NCBI GenBank assembly: GCA_934045075.1
Contig: OW203736.1
Location: forward strand, 17,868,805 to 17,932,804
Length of the DNA stretch: 64,000 nt
Reading direction: 5' to 3'
DNA from: Yponomeuta sedellus
Lineage: Eukaryota; Arthropoda; Insecta; Lepidoptera; Yponomeutidae
In this document: positions 50,281 to 62,262 of the stretch, in pieces
How the letters are laid out: each line of letters begins with the position of its first letter
Position numbering within the stretch: the first letter of the stretch is position 1
Program-made: the position numbers and the translations under genes
The notes under the pieces: generated by a model
The model's database searches: none
Told to the model about the DNA's origin: nothing
Seen by the model: only the letters and a program-made list of their open reading frames with translations

Positions 50281-51171
50281 TGCTCGTTTATTAAATTTTT
50301 TACAATTTTCCAACGTTTCGGCACTTTTTCACGTGCCGTGGTCCCGGATGACTGAAGTGACAGGTGTCTTTTAGAAATCATTAACGGTTAGTTTACTACC
50401 CTCGGCAAAAATTACAAAAGTTAATTATGAAGTTACGTTCCAAAAAAGACAAACCAATTATTTTTTATATAAAGTCAATATTGATTATTAGTAATTGAAG
50501 TTAAAATTAAATTTATAAACTTATTACTTTAGATGAACTTAAAGATACTGATTATTAATTGAAATCAAATTTATTTTTTATTATTTATTCTACAGTCACA
50601 CTTCTAGCAAGGGGGTCTCATGCACTTAAGCACTGGTTCCCATGCTACCGGTATGTTCCAACCACGATTTCTTTTAAAATTTGGATGCCGGCGGATCTCT
50701 ATTGCCTCGCGTATCATTCTAGGAAAGAAACGGTCTTCTCGGGCTAGAACTTTAACTTTATCGAAATGTATAAAGTGGTTGGTACCGCTAAGTGTATGCT
50801 CGCTGACTGCAGATCTACCAAAGCGCTTATGTTTTACATCAGCGATATGTTCCTTCACCCGCTCAGCTATGGTACGCTTCGTTTGACCAATGTACGAGGA
50901 ACCACATTCACAGTCAAGCTTGTATACTCCTGCCTCTTGTAAGGGAATCCTGTGCTTGACACTTCGCATGAATTGGTGTATCTTTCTTGGCGGCTGGTAG
51001 ATGGTTCTGATTGAGGCGCGTTTCAAAATACTCCCAATTTTGTCAGTCACTCCTCCCACGAAAGGCAGGTAGGCTGGAACTCGCTCGACTGTGTCCGGTT
51101 TGACACGTCCCGCGACGGACACGCGAGATCCGCAGGTAGATGGTCCCTGTCGCTGATTCGGTGAGCCCTCT
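50281..51171 (-). mobile_element. Penelope-like element, 3' fragment
   Basis: It comprises the GIY-YIG endonuclease end of a Penelope ORF (50604-51122) and a 3' region with CCAACGTTTCGG and the hairpin GGCAC...GTGCC (50330-50349) often seen near Penelope termini. The reverse transcriptase part, which should lie to the right, is replaced by the LTR-type element at 51172. Confidence 0.75.
50604..51122 (-). pseudogene. Penelope GIY-YIG endonuclease domain
   Basis: The linker YLPFVGGVTDKIGSILKRAS leads to HRIPLQEAGVYKLDCECGSS (G-V-Y), YIGQTKRTIAERVKEHIADV (Y-I-G plus the Arg helix), HTLSGTNHFIHFDKVKVLA and the conserved Glu in REAIEIRRHPNFKRNRGW, then a C-terminal tail to CMRPPC. The order and spacing match Penelope-type GIY-YIG nucleases. 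The upstream RT is absent, so the piece is non-functional although the domain itself is open. Confidence 0.88.
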
Positions 51172-52199
51172 TGTAATATATTTTTTTAAAAGAGGTAAAA
51201 TAAAATGGAGTTAAAAATAAAAGAAGGAAATCCTCACAAACGGTATAATAGAAAAAAAACCAATGAGGGTTACAAATAAAATGGGCCTGAGGGGCCGCGT
51301 CCCTTAAATGTGCTTTACACTTTAACACCTTATTTTAACAACCTTAAAGGTACATCTTATGTAATAGTACATGTTATATTATACTAAATTCAAAAAAGTC
51401 CCACTTAGGAGGTAACGCTTCAGTTAAAGTTTTATTGTAGAAAGGTTAAAGAACATCCTACCGAAACGTGGAAACCTGCGTTTCGGTTATCATAAATTTT
51501 ATTTAAAGTGCCGCAAAACAAAAAAAGGTAACTTTACGGAACCCGCAAGCAGACCGGAGAGCTCAGGCCTGTCCGCTTATCCTGGGTTCCAGGGTATAAA
51601 TAAAACCAATAAGAAGAATAGACGAAGAAGTAGAAGAAGAAGGACGAAGTAGAAGTTGTAGAAGAAGAAGGCGCCCTGCTGGTGTATTCCTGAAAGGCAG
51701 AGACGACAAAATTGTACACTCCCACTTAAAGGGAATAAATGGGTTAACTAAAACGGGAATAAGTTAACTGATCTAACAACTTTCAAAATACAGCATCTTG
51801 CAGTCATATTCAAATAAAGTTAGAAATTACGAACCAAAATGTATGTGAAACATAAATATAACATTTCATGAGAAAATATTAAGTATTTTCGTATGATTTA
51901 ACATGTAAACGATGCAGGGGCCTGCAACCAACGTTCCTAGGCCACGCAATTGCCTGCAGCACTGTTAGTTTCAAAGTTATAAAACGAAATGTATGCAAAA
52001 CACAAATAACAGATTTTAAGAGAAAATACTAAAGTATCTTATATGATTTAATATGTAAAACATGCGGGGGGCAGGGACAAACATTCCTATGCGGCTTAAT
52101 TGCCTGTAGGACAATTAACTTCTAAGATACAGACCAAAATATATGTAAAACATAAATATCACATTTTAACAGAAAATATTAAGTAATTTCGTATGATTT
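51172..52199 (-). repeat. Left terminal repeat, part 1
   Basis: Aligns with 60108-61156 nearly base for base (a few substitutions and a 15-bp indel in the GAAGAA run). It includes the start of a ~148-bp tandem array (from 51834). It continues at 57812. Confidence 0.9.
51834..52199. repeat. ~148-bp tandem repeats in left terminal repeat
   Basis: Three diverged units with the pattern ACCAAAATGTATGTAAAACA ... CGTATGATTTAATATGTAAA ... GCAATTGCCTGCAGCAC. A fourth partial unit is at 57812-57900 after the LINE. The same array is at 60779-61247. Confidence 0.8.
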
Positions 52200-52766
52200 G
52201 TGTCGGTGTGCTGGCAACCCAGGCGACCAGTTGTCATTTTGAACAGCTGATATAATTTTAATTAAATAAACTAGTAAAACTTAGTAAAAACCTAATTATT
52301 AACTGTGTAAAGTGTTATTAAAGTAACAAACAATACCCATACGTGTTATTCAAGTGTTTACTTAAGTATTTCACCGATTTTCGCGACATCTAAGCGGCGA
52401 CAGAGAACCGTTACGGTTGTATACATTGGACTCTAACGACATCATAAGGGGAGTATATTGTTCCTACCGGACATTTATTACATGTTTTTACTGTGTTATT
52501 ACATGCCTTCTCTTAATATAAGTGCCTTGTAACGCAACAATTAATAAGGGACAATAGTTGAAAAATTGCTAATCTTATTCGACCCTCTCTTTAAAAATAA
52601 AAATTTGCAAAGTGACAGATTTAGATTAAATTATAACTGTAACTAAAATAAATTCACAACACAAATACTGCACAACTGTGGCAACTGTATTTGCTGTGTT
52701 TTCCTGTGGAAATACTGACGTTTTCCCCCCTGGTTGCATTTCAGTAATCCTACTACCTACAACACA

Positions 52767-54413
52767 ATGATGACGCGCAAGAATACCGCACGAGATAACG
52801 AGCAGCGCTTGAAGACAGCGCTACTGGAACTTCAAGCAACCAAACAGCAATGCCAACAGCTATTAGAGGAGCGGGAGGAGAGTGAGTTCGAGGTTCAAAG
52901 AATTGTGGAAAAGAACACCAAACTTAAAAATGATCTTGCTGAACTGGACATCATCTGCGAGGACCTCCGTGGACAGCGAGATGAACTCCAAAAAATTGTT
53001 CATAAATATGATCAGTGCCGTGATACCCACGAAGTAGCACTTCAGCGCATAAAGCTACTGGAATATCAGCTTTCTGAAGCGCATAAAGAACTCAGTGTGC
53101 TACATCAACAAAACCTTGACAGAGAAAGTGAAAATATATCTTGTCTGTACAATGACTTAATAATCAACAATAGCACTAGTTGTCTTTCCTCACAAACTGA
53201 ATCCTCCCAACCCAAAATGCCACTTCAAGGTTCCAACAAAATAAAACGGTACATTCGTACAAAAAGACATATTAAACGCATCAATAAAGCCTTGAAAAGC
53301 AATAACCAGATTATGAAGTACATGGGTATTAAAAAACTTAATATTAGTCTGCAGAAGGACCTACTGGGCAACACAATGGAACATCAAGTAATAACAAGTG
53401 AATATGAGGAAAAAATTCAGGATCTTCACTCCCACATTCATAGTTTAGAAAAATCACTCAGTGACTTAGGCAAGCAGTACACTGAGGCACAAGAGGAAAT
53501 GGAGGCATATGCAGCAGAACTAACAGCCTTAGGTACATATAACATGGATCGATTTCAGTCGCTAAGCAACAAAATATCAGCGGGTTCTTCATGTGCATCT
53601 TGTAAAATTCTACAAGATCAGCCACCAGCATCAACATCATGCCTCACCACATGACTGCATGGCCCCACTGAGGATACAAGTCCAGCTGCGTTGCGTCTAC
53701 CTCCAAGCACTACTGAGATAACTCACAGCCAGCCTGAATCAAGCACCATTAGCATGACTGGCCCGGCAGTAAAACAAGAAAGGAGGACTGTAATCTTCTC
53801 TGATAAGATAGGTGCAGGGTTAGGTCCTTTGTTGAATGACAGGCTGACACAAAATGTGCTGAATAAATGCTATCCCCATTCAAGTTTTACTGACATTGTT
53901 AAAGAGCTGTTCAAAAGCCCAATACAGAACGACACAACCTACATTTTATTAGTAGGAAATAGCCAAGGTGTCAAAAAGACTGATATAAACAATATATTTG
54001 AATTATATGGTCAAGCTAAAGATGTCCAACCGTGGATGGGAAAATTAGTGTTTTGCGCTTTCCCATATTCTCAGTCCCTGTCAGCAAAAGAAAATAATGA
54101 CATCCATAGCTTGAACATACACATTCACCATTTGACATGTCGTCATAGTGACATATCATTTTTTGATCTTAACAAATTTGTTAAGAATTACTTTTTGACG
54201 CGAGATACTGTGTACCTCACGAAAAATAGTCGACGTAAGTTAGCTACTTTGTTAGCTTACAATATTTTTGACTCTGTGGTTATAGGAATTATAACACAAC
54301 CTAATAGGAATGACAACCGTGTTACTAGTATTAGTAATAATTCAACAGCGGGCTCAAACACACAGTCAATGGCTTTAAACTGCCATCGCAGACAAAGGAA
54401 AACCCTAAGTTAG
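52767..54413 (+). pseudogene. L3 ORF1: coiled coil plus SGNH-esterase-like domain, one TGA
   Basis: ATG 52767 (MMTRKNTARDNEQRLKTAL) begins a long coiled coil, then a basic patch (KIKRYIRTKRHIKRINKALK) and a second coil. TGA at 53652-53654 interrupts; the same frame continues to TAG 54411-54413. The second half (VIFSDKIGAGLGPLLNDRL, TTYILLVGNSQGVKKTDI, FFDLNKFVKNYF, VYLTKNSRRKLATLLAYNIF) resembles the SGNH/esterase-like domain known from CR1-type ORF1, with degenerate Ser and His blocks. It probably serves as RNA-binding chaperone and lipid- or membrane-directed module. Confidence 0.6.
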
Positions 54414-57238
54414 GTATCAATTTAGTTGCACAAAATATACAGGGTTTTTCCGGCAAAGACAATTTAATTGAACTATTTTTAGCAGATTTCAATGTAGATA
54501 TTTTGTGTTTAACAGAACATTGGCTGAAACATTCTGAAATGTCATTTACTTTAAAAGACTATTTAGCAGCAAGCACTTTTAACCGACAACACTCAATAAG
54601 AGGAGGTTCAATGATCTTTGTCAAAAGTAGTTTGAAAATGAAAGAAAGAAAAGATATTGTCAGTCTATCTGTTGAACGTTTAATTGAGATATCGTGTGTG
54701 GAATTGGATAGGTATATAGTTATGTGTGTTTATAGGCCGCCACAATCAAATTATAATGAATTTGAATTACTTATGGAGGATGCCTTAAAACGCCTATTCA
54801 GTACTACGAAGAGCATAGTGGTGTGTGGGGACTTCAATATAGATTTCTTAGTTCAAGGTCCACTTAAAACTAAACTCGCAAGCCTTTTCAGGTCATATAA
54901 TTTAGATAATTTATTTACAGAACCCACTAGGACAACTGCTACTAGCGCTACCTGCATAGATAATGTCTTTTGCAATTGTGAATATTTAGAAAAAGAAGTC
55001 ATACATAAATTACAGTCGGACCATAGCGGGCTATGGGTAGTCCTACCGTCAGTACTGGAAGCAAAAAAATGCAATGAATTAAATTGTAGGCCAATAACAG
55101 AGAAAAAAATTTAATTATTTAAAAAAAATATAAACATAAAGTTAAATTCGTTGAATTTCGATAGCAATGATCCGAATACGTTATATCAAGTATTGTTTTC
55201 AACCATATCAAAAGAATTTGAACTTGTTTTTAACGTAAAAAAAATTACAGAGTTAAAAAGCGGGTTTTCAGAATGGGCAACGCCAGGTATATATAGAAGT
55301 AGGAAAAGGCTTTATGAATTGTATGAAGAAAAACAATTCAATCACTATCCGACGTTCAAAGAGTACGTAAAAAAATATTCAAAAACTTTTAGACAAACTT
55401 GTTTAACAGCCAAATCGATAAGTATAAGTAAAAAAATTATGGCGTCTACTAATAAAATAAAAACAGTCTGGCAAGTAATTAACAAAGAAACAGGTAAAAC
55501 GAGACCTAAGGACCAGGGATTTGCGTTGAAGATCGAAGGTAAGTTAGTTAATTCGAAGAAGGACATAGCAGAAATATTTCAAACTTTTTTTAAAAACATG
55601 CCACTGCATATAACGGCTAGCTTAAATTCTTCCTCCCAATTAGCCGATACCTTACTTTTGGAAAGTACAAATCCATGTAAAGTTGACTTCCAATTCTCCC
55701 ATATAACTACCTTAACTATTGTCAAAACATTTAAAGAGTTAAACTTAAAAAAGACTGAAGATTTGTGGGGGTTATCGGTTAAATTAATATCAACTATAAT
55801 CAATATTCTAGCACCTTACCTTGCTTTGATTTTTAATAAATGTGTTGACCAGGGAACCTTTCCTAATCTATTAAAGTTAAGTAAAATCGTACCCTTGTTT
55901 AAAACTGGTGATAGTGAAGATCCAAATAATTTCAGACCTATAGCAATACTGCCGGTGCTAAGTAAAGTTTTTGAGAAAGTAATATTACATCAATTGCAAA
56001 CTCATTTTAGTATAAATAAGCTCTTCCATAAGAAACAGTTCGGGTTTACAAAAGGCCGCTCAACGACGGAAGCAGGCATAGCGTTAGTAAAGCATATCTT
56101 TGAGGCGTGGGAAGAGTCGCAGGATGCCATTGGGGTTTTCTGTGACCTTTCTAAGGCGTTTGACTGCGTTGACCACGAAACACTTCTCATAAAATTGCAC
56201 CGATATGGTTTAAGTAATAAATCACTAAGTCTTCTTCGATCTTACTTAACAGACAGAACTGTAAAGGTTGATATTAATAGAGTTAAATCCTCGGGTTCTG
56301 ATGTAAAAGTAGGAGTCCCTCAAGGTTCTATACTGGGTCCGTTCCTTTTTTTGGTATATATAAATGATTTGCCCTACCTAGTAGAAAAGCTTTCGCAGAT
56401 AGTGTTGTTTGCAGATGATACTTCCTTAATTTTTAAAGTAAAGAGAGGTATAAGTAATGTAGACGATGTAAACAATGCTTTATCTACTATTCTAAACTGG
56501 TTCACTATAAACAATCTGATGCTAAATGCAAAAAAGACAAAATGCATCAAATTCTCACTACCCAATGTTAAAAATGTTGACACGAGTTTAAAAATATCTG
56601 GTGAGAGGCTAGAGCTGGTAGAGTCCACGCTTTTTTTAGGTATAACGATAGACTCAAAACTGCAATGGGGTCAGCATATTGGAAAACTGTCGGGTCGGTT
56701 GAGTTCAGCAGCGTTTGCAGTCAGAAAAATTAGACAACTTACAGACGTGTCGACGGCGAGGCTGGTCTATTTTAGTTATTTTCACAGTGTCATGTCGTAT
56801 GGTTTGTTATTATGGGGACGGGCAGCAGATATAGAAACCATATTTGTCTTGCAAAAAAGAGCAATAAGAGCTATTTACAACTTAAACAGTAGAGAATCGC
56901 TAAGGGAGCGTTTTAAAGAAATAGGCATTCTTACACTGGCTTGCCAATATATATTCGATAATATAATGTATGTCCGAAAAAATATAACAATGTTTAAATT
57001 AAATAGGGACGTTCATAACGTAAACACAAGGAATAGAAACAAGGTTGCTTGTACTAAATCCCGATTAGCCAAGGTAGGCACATCATTTGTAGGTTACTGC
57101 GTTCGTTTTTACAACAAAATTCCAGAACGTGTTCTATGCTTGTCTGAAAATAAATTTAAAACTTTCATTAAAAATTCGCTATGTAAAAAGGCATATTATA
57201 GAATAGACGACTATATAAACGATCCTAATCCGTGGTAG
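54413..57238 (+). pseudogene. L3 ORF2: AP endonuclease and reverse transcriptase, one TAA
   Basis: The frame overlaps the end of ORF1 and starts GINLVAQNIQGFSG. The endonuclease shows CLTEHW, MCVYRPP, VVCGDFNIDFL and LQSDHSGLW. TAA at 55112-55114 interrupts. The RT follows in the same frame: FRPIAILPVLSKVFEKVI, FCDLSKAFDCVDHETLLIKL, VGVPQGSILGPFLFLVYIND, IVLFADDTSLIFKVKRG (FADD), FLGITIDSKLQWGQHIGKL, to TAG 57236-57238. Nicks target DNA and copies LINE RNA. Apart from the one stop the RT is intact. Confidence 0.88.
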
Positions 57239-57811
57239 TAAACCAATTCCACCGCGTTTTTATTGTTAAGTATAACTAAGTATAACATATATTTTATAAT
57301 ACAAGTGTGTACAGACGACGTGATTGCATATTAATAACTATATGATACCTTATATAACTGACAAAAACTTAACTGCAAGTTTGCTAAAGGTCATTCGAAT
57401 GGTAGCGTGGTGTTCGGGTCATCTATCTCCCTCCAAAATGGTTGAGACTGATGATGGCTGAGCACTGCGTTATGCTCGTGAACGAGTGCTGTTCGTGTGT
57501 CTGGCCGCAGCACTTATGTTTTCCCCTATTATTGTGAGACATTTGACTAATGCTTTGGCATTTGGGGTTGTTAATGGCAGTCATGAAATCTTATTAGGTT
57601 TACATATGGCAACTGATGTATTTGGTTTTAAGATGATTTGAGAAAAGATGGTCAGAGTGGAGTTTTTTTTTCCGCTGCCTTTTTCTCCACTACAATACGG
57701 CCCGAAGGCGGCGGCTTACACTTTACATTGTACATTGACATTCAGCAAATAGAATGTAAATTCTTTACGTTGAAATAAAATTATTTGAATTTGAATTGAA
57801 TTTTTGAATTT

Positions 57812-58350
57812 AATATGTAAAAGATGCGGGGGGCAGCGACTAATATTCCTATGCCACTCAATTGCCTGCAGCACCATTAATTTAGAAGTTATGAACCAAA
57901 ACGTTCGTTAGCCTCAAGGAAAATCTACCCTCATGGTAGAAAAAAATGCAGTACTTACATCGTCTTGGGTCGTGGCACGCTTCCAGAACGGTGCAGGCGA
58001 GTGCTACGCCTTCTGTAGCCAGCTGGGTAAATAACACAAGCCTTAGCCGAATTCAAACAACTACAAAAGAACGTGTACGGTGTCAGTCCAATAAATCTGG
58101 TAAACTCACCGAAGCTGGCTTCTTGCCTGCATCCTTCTCTAGTGGTTCAGAACCAATGGTCCATCAAAAGACCGGCAGGTCCACTGTAAAGAAACCACAA
58201 GAACGATAGTACTAACATGCCAATACAAACTATACGTGACGGCGCGGCGTCGCCGTACGCGTCACGCAAAATAAAATTTGGAAAAAAAGTTGGAAATAAC
58301 TAGACCACGAGCAAAACAACTAAAGAGGGGCTAGATTACCTTGAAAGGCA
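57812..58350 (-). repeat. Left terminal repeat, part 2
   Basis: Matches 61150-61688 with few changes, ending CTTGAAAGGCA. The open frame at 57946-58209 is conserved in both repeats only because the repeats are duplicates. Confidence 0.88.
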
Positions 58351-60107
58351 TTAGAAACAAAATAATAAACAAAATTCTTACCCATTTTAAGGATGGTTTA
58401 AGCTTGATCACATCAAGGCGACCCTTTCGCCGTCTGCGCACAAAAGCAAGTCTCGGCCACAGACCAGCCAAAACGCCGGCTCATATTGCTTTTTGTTGCA
58501 CAGACTAATTGAAGGCCGTTCCGACTACACAGCGGTCCGGTCGCCGAACGAAAATATTAAACGAAAAATAAACCCCGCTACAACACACCCCTCCTTGGGC
58601 GAGAATTTTCGTCGGCAACGACGGAAATTCTCCGGATGCCCTCATCCGCACAGGAACTACCTACCCTGTGGCAAAATGCACATAAGGTAGAAAAAAAACT
58701 AACAAAAATCATAAAAAAAACAAAGAAACTCTAAACCAGTCAACAAAACTTTCAATAAAAAGTACCAAAATGAAAAAAACTTACGTCACAGACAAGTATA
58801 ACAGAAAATAAGTAATAAATAAATTAATAAACTACAATAAATAGTTAATTTGGAAGGAGTTAGCAGTAGCATTGTGGTTACACGGATTGGTGGGACCACT
58901 CAAGCGTACTGCTTAACCACAAAAATGTAAACCGAGAAAGCGGGTAAAAATAAAATAAATAAAAGTCAATCCGGGAAACACCAATGTAAATTAACCTGGG
59001 CCAAAGCTGTTGGTAAAAAACAACAACCTGGGATAACAGGTTAAAAGTAAATAGAAAGCAAACCTGGGTAAAACACACAAAAAAAAACAAAATGAGAAAA
59101 ATGGTGGGCTATCCGCAGCAGCATAGGCACACCGAACAGTGTGGTAATCAACCCACTGGACAACCCGCCTGCGTAACTTACGACAACGGATAGCCCAGCC
59201 TAAGAAACAAACAACTGGTTTCGGGTTCAGTAGTGATAAGGCATTTGGTAGAAGTCACGATCCGCTTCGGCAACTGAACCCTAAAAGTGAAATGGCGACA
59301 GCAGTGGATAGGCTTGTTTTTCTGAAGTCACGACCCGCTTCATCAGCTGTACCAGGTAAATCCAGGGGTGGTAGGCAGATACGGTGACAGCAGTGGAAAG
59401 GCTTATTTAAATGAAGTCACGACCCGCTTCGGCAACTGCACCGGCCTGAACCTACGAGGAAGAATAAACTTAAATAAATAAGTATGAAAGAAATAAACAC
59501 ACATTGATAGAAGTACAATAAATATTATACATAAACATAGAATAAACAAAAAGAAAGAAATACATTTACGTAAAGAAAATAGAAATAAATAAACATACAT
59601 AAACTACGCCTTCATCCATTGGTCGCCTTTTACGACATGCAGGAGAAAAACAGTGGAACTATTCTAGAACCGGACTCCACACGGTCTGGACAAAAACAAC
59701 AACGGGTATAGAATAAACTTAAATACATAAAACACAGAATAAACATACATAAACTATGCCTTCGTCCATCGGTCGACTCTTACGACCTGCCGGAGAAGAT
59801 GGCAGTGGGACTAGTCTAGAACCGGCCTCCACACGGTCTTAAAAAATAACCACCTTAAAATAATTGATCTGCCGGTCGAAAAAGAAGAAAAAGAATCCCG
59901 TTAAGAGATTAATGAATTAAGTTAATGACGATGCACCTCTTAACCAAACATAGTTAAGAGGGAAGTTAAAGTTTACAAAATAAATTTACAAAAAAAGTTA
60001 CAAGTAAAAAAATAAAATAAAGCACATTTAAGTTTAGCTCCGGTTTTTGAGCAAAAGACCAAAAAACGGTTTAAACCACCTCAAAGGTCCCTGTGTTCGG
60101 GCGCCAT
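58351..60107 (-). other. Noncoding interior of the LTR-type element
   Basis: No gag or pol motif was found in six frames. Features: an inverted repeat GGGCTATCCG...CGGATAGCCC (59106-59193); three imperfect repeats around GAAGTCACGA(C/T)CCGCTTC (59250-59440); and a pair of ~140-bp repeats containing TCTAGAACCGG(A/C)CTCCACAC (59600-59840). The right end holds the primer-site-like sequence. Confidence 0.6.
60086..60106 (-). other. Primer-binding-site-like sequence
   Basis: On the minus strand TGGCGCCCGAACACAGGGAC begins 1 nt after the repeat end ACA. TGGCGCCCGAACA matches the lysine tRNA primer site I know from lentiviruses; the following bases carry an AC insertion. It supports leftward orientation of the element. 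Confidence 0.55.
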
Positions 60108-61688
60108 TGTAATATATTTTTTTTAAAAGAGGTAAAATAAAATGGAGTTAAAAATAAAAGAAGGAAATCTTCACAAACGGTATAATAGAAAAAAAACCAA
60201 TGAGGGTTACAAATAAAATGGGCCTGAGGGGCCGCGTCCCTTAAATGTGCTTTACACTTTAACACCTTATTTTAACAACCTTAAAGGTACATCTTATGTA
60301 TTAGTACATGTTATATTATACTAAATTCAAAAAAGTCCCACTTAGGAGGTAACGCTTCAGTTAAAGTTTTATTGTAGAAAGGTTAAAGAACATCCTACCG
60401 AAACGTGGAAACCTGCGTTTCGGTTATCATAAATTTTATTTAAAGTGCCGCAAAACAAAAAAAGGTAACTTTACGGAACCCGCAAGCAGACCGGAGAGCT
60501 CAGGCCTGTCCGCTTATTCTGGGTTCCAGGGTATAAATAAAACCCAGAGATAAGAAGAATAGACGAAGAAGTAGAAGAAGAAGGACGAAGTAGAAGTAGT
60601 AGAAGTTGTAGAAGAAGAAGGCGCCCTGCTGGTGTATTCCTGAAAGGCAGAGACGACAAAATTGTACACCCCCACTTAAAGGGAATAAATGGGTTAACTA
60701 AAACGGGAATCAGTTAACTGATCTAACAACTTTCAAAATACAGCATCTTGCAGTCATATTCAAATAAAGTTAGAAATTACGAACCAAAATGTATGTGAAA
60801 CATAAATATAACATTTCATGAGAAAATATTAAGTATTTTCGTATGATTTAACATGTAAACGATGCAGGGGCCAGCAACCAACGTTCCTAGGCCACGCAAT
60901 TGCCTGCAACACTGTTAGTTTCAAAGTTATAAAACGAAATGTATGCAAAACACAAATAACAGATTTTAAGAGAAAATACTAAAGTATCTTATATGATTTA
61001 ATATGTAAAACATGCGGGGGGCAGGGACAAACATTCCTATGCGGCTTAATTGCCTGTAGGACAATTAACTTCTAAGATACAGACCAAAATGTATGTAAAA
61101 CATAAATATCACATTTTAACAGAAAATATTAAGTAATTTCGTATGATTTAATATGTAAAAGATGCGGGGGGCAGCGACTAATATTCCTATGCCACTCAAT
61201 TGCCTGCAGCACCATTAATTTAGAAGTTATGAACCAAAACGTTCGTTAGCCTCAAGGAAAATCTACCCTCATGGTAGAAAAAAATGCAGTACTTACATCG
61301 TCTTGGGTCGTGGCACGCTTCCAGGACGGTGCAGGCGAGTGCTACGCCTTCTGTAGCCAGCTGGGTAAATAACACAAGCCTTAGCCGAATTCAAACAACT
61401 ACAAAAGAACGTGTACGGTGTCAGTCCAATAAATCTGGTAAACTCACCGAAGCTGGCTTCTTGCCTTTATCCTTCTCTAGTGGTTCAGAACCAATGGTCC
61501 ATCAAAAGACCGGCAGGTCCACTGTAAAGAAACCACAAGAACGATAGTACTAACATGCCAATACAAACTATACGTGACGGCGCGGAGTCGCCGCACGCGT
61601 CACGCAAAATAAAATTTGGAAAAAAAGTTGGAAATAACTAGACCACGAGCAAAACAACTAAAGAGGGGCTAGATTACCTTGAAAGGCA
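60108..61688 (-). repeat. Right terminal repeat (1581 bp)
   Basis: Intact counterpart of the left repeat. It contains the 148-bp tandem array (60779-61247) and GAAGAA-rich sequence (60550-60620). It is followed by TTA and the Harbinger element. The left repeat is also followed by TTA, but there it is the interior. Confidence 0.88.
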
Positions 61689-62262
61689 TTATGGTGGCCA
61701 TATACGCTACGAGAAATCGTTACGATCAGACTGTACAGTTCGAACGGTACCGATAAATCACTACGTGTATGTTATAAAACTGTGCAGTTTTGTCCGATTT
61801 TTTAGCACTGTGCAGTTGAACGGAACAATACAAAAATTTCAATTGATTTATCGGAATCGGACGAACTGTGCCGACTGATCGAAACGTGTATGCGCTCGTT
61901 CCGTTTTCGTGTTCAGAGTGCTTAGTGCGAGTTTGACAGATCCAATCGAATAACTTTACTACCGCGTTAATCGAGCATTGAGTAGTGAGTATGAGTAAGT
62001 TAACCGTTCGAACAAAACGCTGTCACAGTACAACTCGCACTCGCGTTTATTCGTGTTTTGGCTGGTAAACGTGTTCACTTCTCAACGTAAACCATTACAA
62101 CTCGCACTCAGCAATTTTAATTTCCATACTTGTCGCTAGGTGGCGCTTCTCCGATGCCATAGAAATATGAGTTTACGTTAACGCGATCGAGTAGTTAAAA
62201 AACTCGCACTAAGCACTCAGTTTTGTCGTCGATCGACATTCGGGTAGACGTGCGCACGCGTC

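Larger units (their letters stand above)
52200..57811 (+). mobile_element. Nearly full-length CR1/jockey-type LINE L3
   Basis: 5.6 kb inserted at GTATGATTT|AATATG, as the uninterrupted right repeat (61141-61152) shows. It has a 5' UTR of 567 bp, ORF1 (52767-54413), overlapping ORF2 (54413-57238), a 3' UTR with AATAAAA and a (TTGAAT)n-like tail. The target duplication is short (ATTT). Only two in-frame stops are seen (53652 and 55112). It is the best preserved LINE of the window and a relative of L1 and L2. Confidence 0.88.
51172..61688 (-). mobile_element. Non-autonomous LTR-type element with 1.6-kb terminal repeats
   Basis: Direct repeats 51172-58350 (minus the LINE at 52200-57811, about 1567 bp) and 60108-61688 (1581 bp) both begin TGTAATATATTTT and end CTTGAAAGGCA. 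On the minus strand TGGCGCCCGAACACAGGGAC lies 1 nt from the right repeat, a lysine-tRNA-like primer site, so the element reads leftward. The 1757-bp interior (58351-60107) has no coding capacity. No target duplication was found. A LARD-type element is the best fit. Confidence 0.6.

Noticed and set aside
50318..50360. Hammerhead ribozyme next to the Penelope fragment
   Set aside because: The reverse strand has a stem (GGCAC/GTGCC) followed by GAAAC, but the required CTGANGA box is not present (GGGACCAC instead), so the core is incomplete.
51150..51160. Second primer binding site left of the left terminal repeat (GGTCCCTGT)
   Set aside because: Only 9 bases are shared with the site at 60086-60106, and it lies within Penelope coding sequence 20 bp from the repeat. 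Likely coincidence.
51834..52199. CRISPR-like array (regular ~148-bp periodicity)
   Set aside because: Units are contiguous and diverged, without short conserved repeats separated by unique spacers, and the genome is an insect's.
57946..58209. 87-codon ORF duplicated at 61284-61547, possible conserved gene
   Set aside because: Both copies lie in the terminal repeats and are identical by duplication of the repeat. The composition is not protein-like and no domain is visible.
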